From Lachnoclostridium sp. UBA7482 (lineage in GTDB: Bacteria; Bacillota; Clostridia; Lachnospirales; Lachnospiraceae), in NCBI GenBank assembly GCA_002479645.1, contig DLOO01000051.1:50175-65480 (forward strand): DNA of 15,306 nt, written 5' to 3'. Each line of letters opens with the position of its first letter. The stretch's first letter is position 1. This document shows, piece by piece, positions 1-7,154 of this stretch. The translations under genes and the position numbers were made by a program. The notes beneath the pieces were generated by a model. The model searched no databases, was not told the origin of the DNA, and saw only the letters and a program-made list of their open reading frames with translations.

Positions 1-16
1 TTCCTTTCGCGCGAGT

Positions 17-114
17 ATAGTCCCGATTGGCATTTATGCCACATCGGGACATTCCCATAGCGGAGCGTTTTTGTTCCATAGGAAATTCCTTTGAATTTCC
101 TATGGAACAAAAAA
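17..114. repeat. Dispersed composite hairpin repeat, copy 1
   Basis: Two hairpins lie back to back. The first (20-50) pairs 20-33 with 36-50 around a two-base centre, with one bulged C at 42. The second (68-113) is a perfect 21-bp stem (68-88 with 93-113) around a four-base loop. Nearly the same arrangement recurs at 12706-12846, including the shared spacer ATAGCGGAGCG, so this is a dispersed element and not a chance palindrome. Its right end is the A-run that serves, on the minus strand, as the T-tract of the HPr-like gene's terminator. Its left end contains a TAG triplet (18-20), which could be the stop of a plus-strand gene cut off by the window edge. Function is unknown; an RNA hairpin or a small non-autonomous mobile repeat are both possible. 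Confidence 0.85.
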
Positions 115-138
115 CAGCCCGGAGAGGTCTCTCCGGGC
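112..138 (-). terminator. Rho-independent terminator of the HPr-like gene
   Basis: On the minus strand a perfect 10-bp GC-rich stem (129-138 with 117-126) around a two-base loop is followed by TG and a run of six T. It sits 38 bases past the stop codon of the minus-strand HPr-like gene. The T-run is at the same time the end of the dispersed repeat. Confidence 0.85.
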
Positions 139-176
139 GCAGTCCCATGAACCGGATACGATGAAGTTTTACATGC

Positions 177-407
177 TTACTCCATATAAGGCTGTAAGAT
201 TTCAAGAATCTTGTCCATCTCATTGTCATTGTGAATGTTCAGGTTGATGGGTTTGGAAAGATCCAGACTGAAAATACCCATAATGGATTTGGCATCAATG
301 ACATAACGTCCGGAAACCAAATCGAAATCGGAATCAAACTTAGTAATGTCATTTACAAAGTTCTTTACTTTATCAATGGAATTCAGTGTAATAGATACGG
401 TTTTCAT
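177..407 (-). CDS. HPr-like protein lacking the active-site histidine
   Basis: This 76-residue protein has HPr length and the HPr pattern around the regulatory serine: residues 38-49 read DAKSIMGIFSLD, matching the KSIMG motif in which Ser46 of B. subtilis HPr is phosphorylated by HPr kinase (here Ser41). The N-terminal phosphotransfer loop, normally TGLHARPA with His15, is replaced by NSIDKVKNFV, with no histidine. It therefore should not pass phosphate from enzyme I to PTS transporters. By analogy with Crh-type proteins, which also lack His15 but keep Ser46, a regulatory role in carbon control is an inference. The start is supported by a GGGAGG site at 415-420, seven bases upstream. It is a single gene with its own promoter and terminator, divergent from mtaB. 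Confidence 0.8.
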   Translation of the reverse strand: MKTVSITLNSIDKVKNFVNDITKFDSDFDLVSGRYVIDAKSIMGIFSLDLSKPINLNIHNDNEMDKILEILQPYME

Positions 408-439
408 AAAATATCCTCCCGAATTTGTTTTCTATATCT

Positions 440-468
440 ATACTATCTTTACTGACCGCAAATGTCAA
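440..468 (-). promoter_or_regulatory. Sigma-A-type promoter for the HPr-like gene
   Basis: On the minus strand TTGACA (468-463) and TAGTAT (445-440) are separated by exactly 17 bases. The expected transcript starts about 25 bases before the ATG and carries only a short leader with the ribosome binding site. I see no equally good promoter for the divergent mtaB in the same interval. Confidence 0.75.
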
Positions 469-517
469 TATTGAAATTGAATCCCAAAGGAAAAAATGCA
501 AAAAAAAGAGGTCAATT

Positions 518-1912
518 ATGGAGAATATTATCAAAGGTCTGAAAATTGCATATTTGTCGCTTGGATGCAAGGTAAATGCATATGAAACTGCTTCCATCCG
601 CAACCAGCTGGAGTCTTACGGATGCATTACGGTAGGCTTTCGCGACGTAGCGGACGTATACCTGGTAAACACCTGTACCGTGACGAATATTGCCGACCGG
701 AAATCAAGGCAGATGCTGCATCAGGCAAAGCGTCGGAATTCTGACGCAATTGTTGTTGCCGTCGGCTGTTATGTGCAGGAATTTTACCGGAATCATGAGC
801 AGGATGATACGATCGACCTTCTGATTGGCAATCGCAGAAAGTCGGAAATTGCGGCAATTTTGTCCGAATATATTGCCTGCAAAAAAGAGGGACAGGAGAC
901 GCAGCAGATTTATATTAACGAGGATGAGAAGCTTATCGAATATGAGGAGATGGTGATTGCCGGTGCAACGGAGAATACCAGAGCCTATCTGAAAATCCAG
1001 GATGGCTGCAATCAATTTTGCAGTTATTGTATGATTCCTTACGCACGGGGAAGAATTTCCAGTAGAGCACAGGAAGACATTATAAAAGAAGTTGTGCATT
1101 TGGCGCAGAAGGGGTTTCGGGAATTGGTATTGACAGGGATTCATTTGTCCTCCTACGGGCTTGAAGACGCAACAACGTCGGAACAGCAGAAATTAAAGAG
1201 AAAGGATGGGCGGGAACCGCTTCTTGAACTCATTTCCGCGATTTCCGACGTGCCCGGTGTCAGCCGTATCCGTTTGGGTTCCCTGGAGCCTCGAATTATG
1301 CGGGAGGAATTTGTGCGGGAGCTTGCAAAGCGGACAAAGGTTTGTCCGCATTTTCACCTGTCGCTGCAGAGCGGATGTGACGAAACCCTGAAGGCTATGA
1401 ACCGGAAATATACGACCGAGGAATATCTCAAATGCTGTGATTTACTTCGGAAATATTACGAAGCTCCTGCAATTACAACGGATGTGATTGTAGGCTTTCC
1501 GGGCGAAACGGAGGAGCAGTTTGTTACTTCAATGGAATTTGCGAAAACGTGCGGCTTTGCGCAGATGCACGTATTTCCGTTTTCAAGACGCCGAGGGACA
1601 GCGGCCGACCGGATGCCGAATCAACTGACCGAGGAAGAAAAAAAGAACCGGGAGCACCGTATGCTTGCGGTAGCGGAACAACTGGAGAAACGTTATCGTG
1701 CCCAAAGAGCCGGACACGAGTGTATTTTGCTTACGGAGGAAAGTATGGAAATAGACGGTCGGAGCTGGCTTGTCGGCCATACGGGGGAGTATCTGATGGT
1801 TGCCGTTCCGCAGGAGAATTATACAAATAACCAGTTAATTCGTGTCCGAATCACCGAAAATTCGCGGAATAATTACATTCTTGCCGAGCCGTTGGGACTT
1901 ATGGAGGCGTAA
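518..1912 (+). CDS. mtaB: tRNA t6A37 methylthiotransferase MtaB
   Basis: A radical-SAM enzyme that adds a methylthio group to t6A at position 37 of ANN-decoding tRNAs. The 464-residue product has the three-domain methylthiotransferase plan: an N-terminal domain with three cluster cysteines (Cys17 in LGCKVNAYE, Cys53 in NTCTV, Cys84 in VGCYV), a radical-SAM core with CxxxCxxC at Cys154, Cys158 and Cys161 followed by MIPYARGR, and a C-terminal TRAM-like region from about residue 400. The LGCKVN form and length fit MtaB better than MiaB or RimO. The frame is open from 425, but I place the start at ATG 518 because AAGAGGT at 506-512 is well spaced and homology begins just after it. The next gene starts after 75 bases and has its own promoter. 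Confidence 0.93.
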   Translation: MENIIKGLKIAYLSLGCKVNAYETASIRNQLESYGCITVGFRDVADVYLVNTCTVTNIADRKSRQMLHQAKRRNSDAIVVAVGCYVQEFYRNHEQDDTIDLLIGNRRKSEIAAILSEYIACKKEGQETQQIYINEDEKLIEYEEMVIAGATENTRAYLKIQDGCNQFCSYCMIPYARGRISSRAQEDIIKEVVHLAQKGFRELVLTGIHLSSYGLEDATTSEQQKLKRKDGREPLLELISAISDVPGVSRIRLGSLEPRIMREEFVRELAKRTKVCPHFHLSLQSGCDETLKAMNRKYTTEEYLKCCDLLRKYYEAPAITTDVIVGFPGETEEQFVTSMEFAKTCGFAQMHVFPFSRRRGTAADRMPNQLTEEEKKNREHRMLAVAEQLEKRYRAQRAGHECILLTEESMEIDGRSWLVGHTGEYLMVAVPQENYTNNQLIRVRITENSRNNYILAEPLGLMEA

Positions 1913-1927
1913 TGCCGAGAATTTCTA

Positions 1928-1956
1928 TTGATATTTCAGGAAATTTGCGATAAAAT
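1928..1956 (+). promoter_or_regulatory. Sigma-A-type promoter upstream of ireB
   Basis: TTGATA (1928-1933) and TAAAAT (1951-1956) are separated by 17 bases, close to consensus. The expected start near 1963 leaves a leader of about 25 bases that carries GAGGAGG. It likely drives the ireB-ruvX-DUF1292 series and possibly the genes beyond, since I see no plus-strand terminator before 12709. Confidence 0.75.
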
Positions 1957-1987
1957 AAACTGATGCATTATGAGGAGGTATGGGTAA

Positions 1988-2248
1988 ATGCAAGAAAATC
2001 AGGGAACACAATTTTTTAAGATTGAGAATCGACCGGAGCAGTTCGTACGCAATGTGATTGATACCGTTTACGTTGCAATGACAGAGAAAGGATATAACCC
2101 GGTCAGCCAGATGGTAGGATATATTATGTCCGGAGATCCTACATACATTACCAACCATATGAATGCGAGAAGCTTGATAGCTAAGGTTGAGCGTGACGAA
2201 ATTATCGAAGAACTTCTGAAAGATTATATTGAATTACATTTGAAATAA
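1988..2248 (+). CDS. ireB: IreB/ReoM family regulatory phosphoprotein
   Basis: An 86-residue protein of the IreB family (UPF0297/DUF965; YrzL in B. subtilis, ReoM in Listeria). The core carries the family signature [19 protein letters not shown], then YITNHMNAR and [13 protein letters not shown]. In Listeria ReoM, phosphorylation of Thr7 by the PASTA kinase PrkA relieves ReoM-driven degradation of MurA by ClpCP, which couples kinase signalling to peptidoglycan synthesis. This protein also has a threonine at residue 7, so the same switch is plausible. The Shine-Dalgarno GAGGAGGT (1972-1979) lies eight bases before the ATG. It heads the cluster behind its own promoter, directly before ruvX, as is usual in Firmicutes. 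Confidence 0.93.
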   Translation: MQENQGTQFFKIENRPEQFVRNVIDTVYVAMTEKGYNPVSQMVGYIMSGDPTYITNHMNARSLIAKVERDEIIEELLKDYIELHLK

Positions 2249-2283
2249 TGCTCTGCATTGCAGACAGGGCAGGAGGAAATACC

Positions 2284-2766
2284 ATGAAACTGATGGGGCT
2301 TGATTATGGTTCGGTGACGGTAGGCGTTGCTTTGAGCGATGATTTGTTTTTGACGGCGCAGGCACAGGAGGTCATTCGCAGAAAGCAGGAAAATAAGCTT
2401 CGACAGACCTATCAGAGAATCGAACAGCTGATTATTGAGAGAAAAGTTGATGCGCTTGTCGTGGGATATCCGAAGCATTTGGACGATTCCATAGGAGAGC
2501 GCGCCCAAAAATCAGAAGAATTTGCCGATAATTTGCAAAGACGTACCGGACTTCCGGTCGTTTTGTGGGACGAACGCCTGACAACCGTAATGGCTCATCG
2601 GATTCTGGACGCCGGAGAGGTGAGCCTTGAGAAAAAACAAAAGGTTGTCGATCAAATCGCCGCAGCAATTATTCTGCAGTCCTATATGGATTATCTGACC
2701 GGCCATGAAGATAAGAAAAAAGAATTAGAGGAGCAAATCAGTGAACGAAAAAGAACCTACAATTAG
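2284..2766 (+). CDS. ruvX: Pre-16S rRNA nuclease / Holliday junction resolvase-like RuvX (YqgF)
   Basis: A 160-residue RNase H-fold nuclease of the YqgF family, needed for 16S rRNA 5'-end maturation and also proposed as a Holliday junction resolvase. Motifs: [15 protein letters not shown] with catalytic Asp7, then [17 protein letters not shown], then [10 protein letters not shown] with Glu97, then [15 protein letters not shown] with Asp123. The frame opens upstream at 2248, but ATG 2284 is preferred because CAGGAGGAAAT lies just upstream and homology starts at this methionine. Its 3' end overlaps the DUF1292 gene by 26 bases, which suggests coupled translation. Confidence 0.93.
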   Translation: MKLMGLDYGSVTVGVALSDDLFLTAQAQEVIRRKQENKLRQTYQRIEQLIIERKVDALVVGYPKHLDDSIGERAQKSEEFADNLQRRTGLPVVLWDERLTTVMAHRILDAGEVSLEKKQKVVDQIAAAIILQSYMDYLTGHEDKKKELEEQISERKRTYN

Positions 2767-3001
2767 TTTCGTAACCGAGGACAATGAAACCGTAAAATTT
2801 ACCGTGATTTCCGAAACAAGGATCAATGGGGTAAATTACCTGCTTGTGATTGAGGAGGAACGGGACGAAGAGACTTACATTTTGAAAGAAACAACAGACG
2901 ACGGTTCCGATATTGTGTATGAAATGCTATCCGATGAGAAAGAGCTTCGGATTATTGCCGATGTTTTTGAAGAGTTGCTTGAGGACGTCAGCATCGAATA
3001 A
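2741..3001 (+). CDS. DUF1292 family protein (YrzB-like)
   Basis: An 86-residue acidic protein of the DUF1292 family, found next to ireB and ruvX in many Firmicutes. The typical features are a beta-rich start ([16 protein letters not shown]), the central [13 protein letters not shown], and a very acidic C-terminal half ending in FEELLEDV. No catalytic motif is visible and the function is unknown. The start is GTG 2741, inside the end of ruvX, with GAGGAG at 2728-2733. Confidence 0.88.
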   Translation: MNEKEPTISFVTEDNETVKFTVISETRINGVNYLLVIEEERDEETYILKETTDDGSDIVYEMLSDEKELRIIADVFEELLEDVSIE

Positions 3002-3048
3002 TCCGTAGTGCTTTTTCGCTGATTTTGCAACTAAATGAAAGGATTTTT

Positions 3049-4716
3049 ATGAAAAAGAGTAGAACAAGTCGAACACTTAAGATAATTCCGTTAGGCGGCT
3101 TGGAACAAATAGGAATGAATATTACCGCATTTGAGTTTGAAGATTCCATTGTGGTAGTGGATTGCGGTCTGGCATTTCCGGGAGACGATATGCTCGGTAT
3201 TGACCTTGTTATCCCGGATGTGACATATCTGAAGGAGAATATTGACCGCGTAAAGGGCTTTGTGATTACCCATGGCCATGAGGACCATATCGGTGCATTG
3301 CCTTATATTTTGAAAGAATTGCCGGTTCCTGTCTACGGAACAAGATTGACGATTGCTATTATTGAGAATAAATTAAGCGAACATGTACTTTCCGGTGAAC
3401 CGCAGTTAAATGTGGTAGGCTACGGGGACGTCGTTAATTTTGATGATATATCCGTGGAATTTATCCGAACCAATCACAGTGTGTCTGATGCAAGCGCATT
3501 GGCAATTTCCTGTGCGGTCGGAACCGTAATTCATACCGGTGATTTTAAGGTCGATTTCACTCCGGTTTACGGGGAAACAATTGATTTACAGCGTCTGGGA
3601 GAATTGGGCAAAAAGGGCGTTTTGGCACTTCTTTGCGACAGCACCAATGCCTTGAAGCCCGGTCTTACGATGTCCGAAAAAACTGTCGGTAAGACCTTTG
3701 ATAATATTTTTGCGGAAAATACGAACCACCGCATCATTGTTGCAACGTTTGCATCGAATGTTGACCGTGTACAGCAGATTATCAATTCTGCCGCCAAATA
3801 TCACCGTAAGGTAGCGATTGAAGGGCGCAGCATGGTAAATATTGTCACAACGGCAACGGAGCTTGGCTATATTACTGTTCCGGAAGGACTGATGATTTCT
3901 CTTGAAGAAATCAGGAATTACCCGGAGGAGCAGATTGTTCTGATTATGACCGGAAGTCAGGGCGAACCGATGGCAGCATTATCCCGAATTGCTGCATCGA
4001 ATCACCGTAAGGTTTCCATTCAGCCCGGAGATGTGGTTATCATCAGCTCCACACCGATTCCCGGCAATGAGAAAAATGTATCCCGCCTGATAAATGACCT
4101 TTCCCAGCTGGGAGCGCATGTTATTTTCCAGGATACACACGTCAGCGGACATGCCTGCCAGGAAGAAATTAAGTTGATTTACAGTCTGGTAAAGCCCAAA
4201 TACGCAGTCCCTGTACACGGCGAATACCGCCATCGTATTGCACAGAAAGAACTGGCGGTATCCCTTGGCATGCCGAAGGAGAATATTATGATTCTCCGAT
4301 CCGGTGACGTCCTTGAGATGAATCGACGGAAGATGGCGGTTACCGGCACGGTTCCCGCAAGAGGAATCATGGTAGACGGTCTTGGTGTCGGTGATGTTGG
4401 TAATGTGGTATTGAAGGAACGCCAGTATTTGTCCGAAAACGGTATTGTAATCGTTACCTTCGGTTATTCCAGCTCCGAGCATCTGATTGTCAGCGCGCCG
4501 GAGATGATTACCAGAGGCTTTGTATTTGCAAAAGAGTCCGAAGATTTGCTGGAAAATGCAAAGGCGGTTATCGCAGAAACACTGGAGCGCTACAGTGATG
4601 ATCCGAACTTTGAAATCGGAAGAGTAAAGAACGAAGTACGCAATAATTTATCCGAATATTTTTGGAAGACCATTAAGCGTCGTCCTATGATTCTGACGAC
4701 AGGAATCGACATCTAA
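3049..4716 (+). CDS. rnj: Ribonuclease J
   Basis: A metallo-beta-lactamase/beta-CASP ribonuclease with endo- and 5'-3' exonuclease activity in mRNA decay and rRNA maturation. The 555-residue length matches the family. Metal ligands are in place: HGHEDHIG with His75, His77, Asp79 and His80; His143 in TNHSVSD; Asp165 in HTGDFKVDF; His390 in VPVHGEYRH. These correspond almost one-to-one with B. subtilis RNase J1. The beta-CASP region contains TGSQGEP and SGHACQEE, and a C-terminal domain follows. I choose ATG 3049 over an in-frame TTG at 3025 because GAAAGGA (3037-3043) lies five bases before it. It sits 47 bases after DUF1292 and 18 bases before the MltG-like gene, an insertion relative to the Bacillus gene order. 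Confidence 0.95.
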   Translation: MKKSRTSRTLKIIPLGGLEQIGMNITAFEFEDSIVVVDCGLAFPGDDMLGIDLVIPDVTYLKENIDRVKGFVITHGHEDHIGALPYILKELPVPVYGTRLTIAIIENKLSEHVLSGEPQLNVVGYGDVVNFDDISVEFIRTNHSVSDASALAISCAVGTVIHTGDFKVDFTPVYGETIDLQRLGELGKKGVLALLCDSTNALKPGLTMSEKTVGKTFDNIFAENTNHRIIVATFASNVDRVQQIINSAAKYHRKVAIEGRSMVNIVTTATELGYITVPEGLMISLEEIRNYPEEQIVLIMTGSQGEPMAALSRIAASNHRKVSIQPGDVVIISSTPIPGNEKNVSRLINDLSQLGAHVIFQDTHVSGHACQEEIKLIYSLVKPKYAVPVHGEYRHRIAQKELAVSLGMPKENIMILRSGDVLEMNRRKMAVTGTVPARGIMVDGLGVGDVGNVVLKERQYLSENGIVIVTFGYSSSEHLIVSAPEMITRGFVFAKESEDLLENAKAVIAETLERYSDDPNFEIGRVKNEVRNNLSEYFWKTIKRRPMILTTGIDI

Positions 4717-4734
4717 ATTGCAGGGGGAACGGCA

Positions 4735-5181
4735 ATGAAAAAGAAAAAAAGAGCATCGGAATCAAGTAAATTTGTTTTGAATATGTCGAACGGACTGATT
4801 CGGCTGTTCTTTGATGTCTTGTTTTATGTTTTTATCAGTATTGCGATTGTAAAGACATGCCGTTATGCATTTGATTTCTGTTATCAGGTTTTCGGACCGG
4901 TGGCTGCTGCGGAAAAAGGCGAAGGAGAAAAGAAAGAGGAAGATAAAAAGAAAAAGATTGAATTTTATATTGCGTCCGGTGATTCCACTAAGGAGGTTGC
5001 CAAGAAACTGGAACGCAATGGTTTGATTAAAAATGCTCTGGCTTTTTATCTTAAAACAAAGCTGAATAAGTATAACATTCAGCCGGGAACGTATGAGTTA
5101 AATCCCGAAATGACTTACGGAGAGATTTTGAATGTGATTGCGACTCTGTCCGCAGTTGTACCGGAGGAGCCGATACCATGA
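4735..5181 (+). CDS. Short MltG-like (YceG) membrane protein without catalytic domain
   Basis: The 148-residue product has a basic N-terminus, one membrane segment at about residues 20-42, a highly charged Lys/Glu linker at about 58-75, and then a LysM-like domain of the MltG/YceG type (STKEVAKKLERNGLIKNALAF, then IQPGTYELNPEMTYGEILNVI). Full MltG is about 330-400 residues and cleaves nascent glycan strands with a C-terminal lytic transglycosylase domain carrying a catalytic Glu; that whole domain is absent. It sits where B. subtilis has yrrL (mltG), so it is probably the reduced positional counterpart. The stop overlaps the trmR start (ATGA), so it is not a broken end followed by debris. A glycan-binding or scaffold role is an inference. 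Confidence 0.75.
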   Translation: MKKKKRASESSKFVLNMSNGLIRLFFDVLFYVFISIAIVKTCRYAFDFCYQVFGPVAAAEKGEGEKKEEDKKKKIEFYIASGDSTKEVAKKLERNGLIKNALAFYLKTKLNKYNIQPGTYELNPEMTYGEILNVIATLSAVVPEEPIP

Positions 5182-5849
5182 TAGATACTATGCTGCAAAA
5201 TCCCCATATGTCGGAGTATTTGCTTTCTTTAGAACCGGATTTGCCGGAATATCTGGAAAACATGCGTACGGATGCGGTCAAGAGGGACGTTCCGATTATT
5301 CGGCGCGAAGCCCAATCGTTGCTTCGTTTTCTTGTAAAGCTAATGAATCCGAAACAGATATTGGAGGTCGGTACGGCGATTGGTTTTTCGGCCTGTTTAT
5401 TGAGTGAATTTGCACCGGATGCACAGATTACGACGATTGAAAAGGTTCCGGCTCGAATTGCAGAAGCAAAAGAAAACTTTACAAAATTTCATAAATCACA
5501 GATTACTCTTCTGGAAGGAGATGCGGCACAGGTGCTTGAGCGGTTGGCTGCGAACCAAAGGAAATATGATTTTCTTTTTCTTGATGCGGCGAAAGCACAG
5601 TACGGAGTATATTATCCGTTCCTTTATTCCATGATGAAGGAAGGAGCGGTTCTGGTTACCGACAATATTTTTCAGGAGGGCAGTCTGGCGGATTCCAAAT
5701 TCACGGTTACCCGTCGGAACCGTACCATTCATATGCGCATGAGAGAATACGTGAATCTGATTATTTCGGAAAAGAACCTTTCCACGGTTTTGCTTCCGGT
5801 CGGAGACGGAATGGCGCTTTCGATTAAGACAAGCGAATCGGATCAGTAA
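5178..5849 (+). CDS. trmR: O-methyltransferase, TrmR-like (tRNA 5-hydroxyuridine methyltransferase)
   Basis: A 223-residue class I SAM methyltransferase of the metal-dependent O-methyltransferase family (COMT/CCoAOMT type). The SAM loop is LEVGTAIGFSACLL (residues 62-75), Glu88 lies at the end of strand 2, and the metal-site pattern is Asp136 in FLDAAKAQY with Asp162-Asn163 in LVTDNIF. B. subtilis YrrM (TrmR) methylates 5-hydroxyuridine at tRNA position 34 to 5-methoxyuridine. Assignment to TrmR rests on family, on position after the mltG-like gene, and on the following U32 gene that would make the substrate. The start ATG 5178 overlaps the previous stop by four bases, with GGAGGAG at 5163-5169 inside the upstream gene. 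Confidence 0.85.
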   Translation: MIDTMLQNPHMSEYLLSLEPDLPEYLENMRTDAVKRDVPIIRREAQSLLRFLVKLMNPKQILEVGTAIGFSACLLSEFAPDAQITTIEKVPARIAEAKENFTKFHKSQITLLEGDAAQVLERLAANQRKYDFLFLDAAKAQYGVYYPFLYSMMKEGAVLVTDNIFQEGSLADSKFTVTRRNRTIHMRMREYVNLIISEKNLSTVLLPVGDGMALSIKTSESDQ

Positions 5850-5888
5850 CATTTCAGGTTAAGACGGGGAATACACAAAAGGAGCGCT

Positions 5889-7124
5889 ATGGATAAGAAA
5901 AATAAGCCGGAGCTGCTGGTTCCTGCCGGCAGCCTGGAACTACTAAAGGTTGCAATTCGTTTTGGAGCGGATGCGGTATACGTGGGCGGTGAATTGTACG
6001 GATTACGTGCTAAGGCTCGCAATTTTTCGATTGAGGACCTTGCCGAAGGAATTGCATTTGCACATGAACATGGGAAGAAGGTCTATATTACCGCTAATAT
6101 TACTGCACACAATCAGGATATTTGCGGTATTCGTGAATATTTCAAAGAATTGGCTGAGCTTGAGCCGGATGCTCTGATTATTTCGGACCCCGGCGTTTTT
6201 TTGATAGCCGGGGAAGTCTGCCCGAAGATTCCGGTTCACATCAGTACACAGGCGAATAACGTTAACTATATGACCTACCGTTTCTGGCACCGGATGGGGG
6301 CAACCCGTGTTGTCAGCGGCCGTGAGCTATCCCTGGAGGAAATCGGAGAACTGCGCGCCCGGATTCCGGAGGAATTGGAGATTGAGACGTTTGTTCACGG
6401 GGCAATGTGCATTTCCTACAGCGGGAGATGTCTGCTGTCTAATTACATGACCGGACGCGACGCTAATCGCGGGGCATGTACGCACCCGTGTCGCTGGAAG
6501 TATTTTCTAATGGAGGAAACTCGCCCCGGCGAATATTTCCCGGTTGAGGAAAATGAACGCGGAACGTATATTTTTAATTCCAGAGACCTTTGCATGGTAG
6601 AGCATATTCCGGAGCTTGTTGCTGCAGGAATTGACAGCTTCAAGATAGAAGGACGTATGAAAACGGCGCTTTATGTTGCCGTAGTTGCAAGAACCTATCG
6701 CAAGGCTATCGACGATTATTTTGAAAGTCCGTCGAAGTATATGGAAAATCTTCCATGGTATCGCGAAGAAATCAGTAAGTGTACCTACCGCACCTATACG
6801 ACCGGCTTTTTCTTCGGAAAGCCCGGATCGGACGCGCAGGTTTATGAGGAAAATACCTATAACAAAGAATATATTTACCTCGGAATCGTTTCAGAAACCG
6901 AAGATGATTTCGGAATGATTGAACAGCGCAACAAGTTTTCGGTTGGAGAAGAAATCGAAATCATGCGCGCCGACGGTGAGAACATTCCCCTGATGGTTAC
7001 GCAGATGAAAAATTCGGACGGAGAAGAAGTGAAGAGTTGTCCGCATCCGAAGCAGAAAATCTGGTTGAAAGGTAACGCAAAGCTGATGCCGGGTGATTTG
7101 CTGCGAAAAAAGGGAGAGGCTTAA
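5889..7124 (+). CDS. trhP: Peptidase U32 family protein, TrhP-like (tRNA wobble-uridine hydroxylation)
   Basis: The 411-residue protein begins with the U32 signature ELLVPAGSLELLKVAIRFG and carries the family hallmark HGAMCISYSGRCLLS. Four cysteines (Cys174, Cys181, Cys197, Cys201) are placed as in members that bind an iron-sulfur cluster. U32 proteins were first called peptidases, but TrhP and relatives form 5-hydroxyuridine at tRNA position 34, using prephenate in E. coli. B. subtilis has two adjacent U32 genes after trmR (yrrN, yrrO); here there is one. With trmR 39 bases upstream, a two-step ho5U34 to mo5U34 pathway is the best reading. AAAGGAGCG (5878-5886) supports the ATG. A protease role cannot be excluded from sequence. 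Confidence 0.85.
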   Translation: MDKKNKPELLVPAGSLELLKVAIRFGADAVYVGGELYGLRAKARNFSIEDLAEGIAFAHEHGKKVYITANITAHNQDICGIREYFKELAELEPDALIISDPGVFLIAGEVCPKIPVHISTQANNVNYMTYRFWHRMGATRVVSGRELSLEEIGELRARIPEELEIETFVHGAMCISYSGRCLLSNYMTGRDANRGACTHPCRWKYFLMEETRPGEYFPVEENERGTYIFNSRDLCMVEHIPELVAAGIDSFKIEGRMKTALYVAVVARTYRKAIDDYFESPSKYMENLPWYREEISKCTYRTYTTGFFFGKPGSDAQVYEENTYNKEYIYLGIVSETEDDFGMIEQRNKFSVGEEIEIMRADGENIPLMVTQMKNSDGEEVKSCPHPKQKIWLKGNAKLMPGDLLRKKGEA

Positions 7125-7154
7125 CGGCGGATTCCCGGGATATTCCGTGAGAAT

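Noticed and set aside
425..517. Longer MtaB start at 425
   Set aside because: The added 31 residues have no MtaB similarity, overlap the divergent promoter of the HPr-like gene, and the well-spaced AAGAGGT favours ATG 518.
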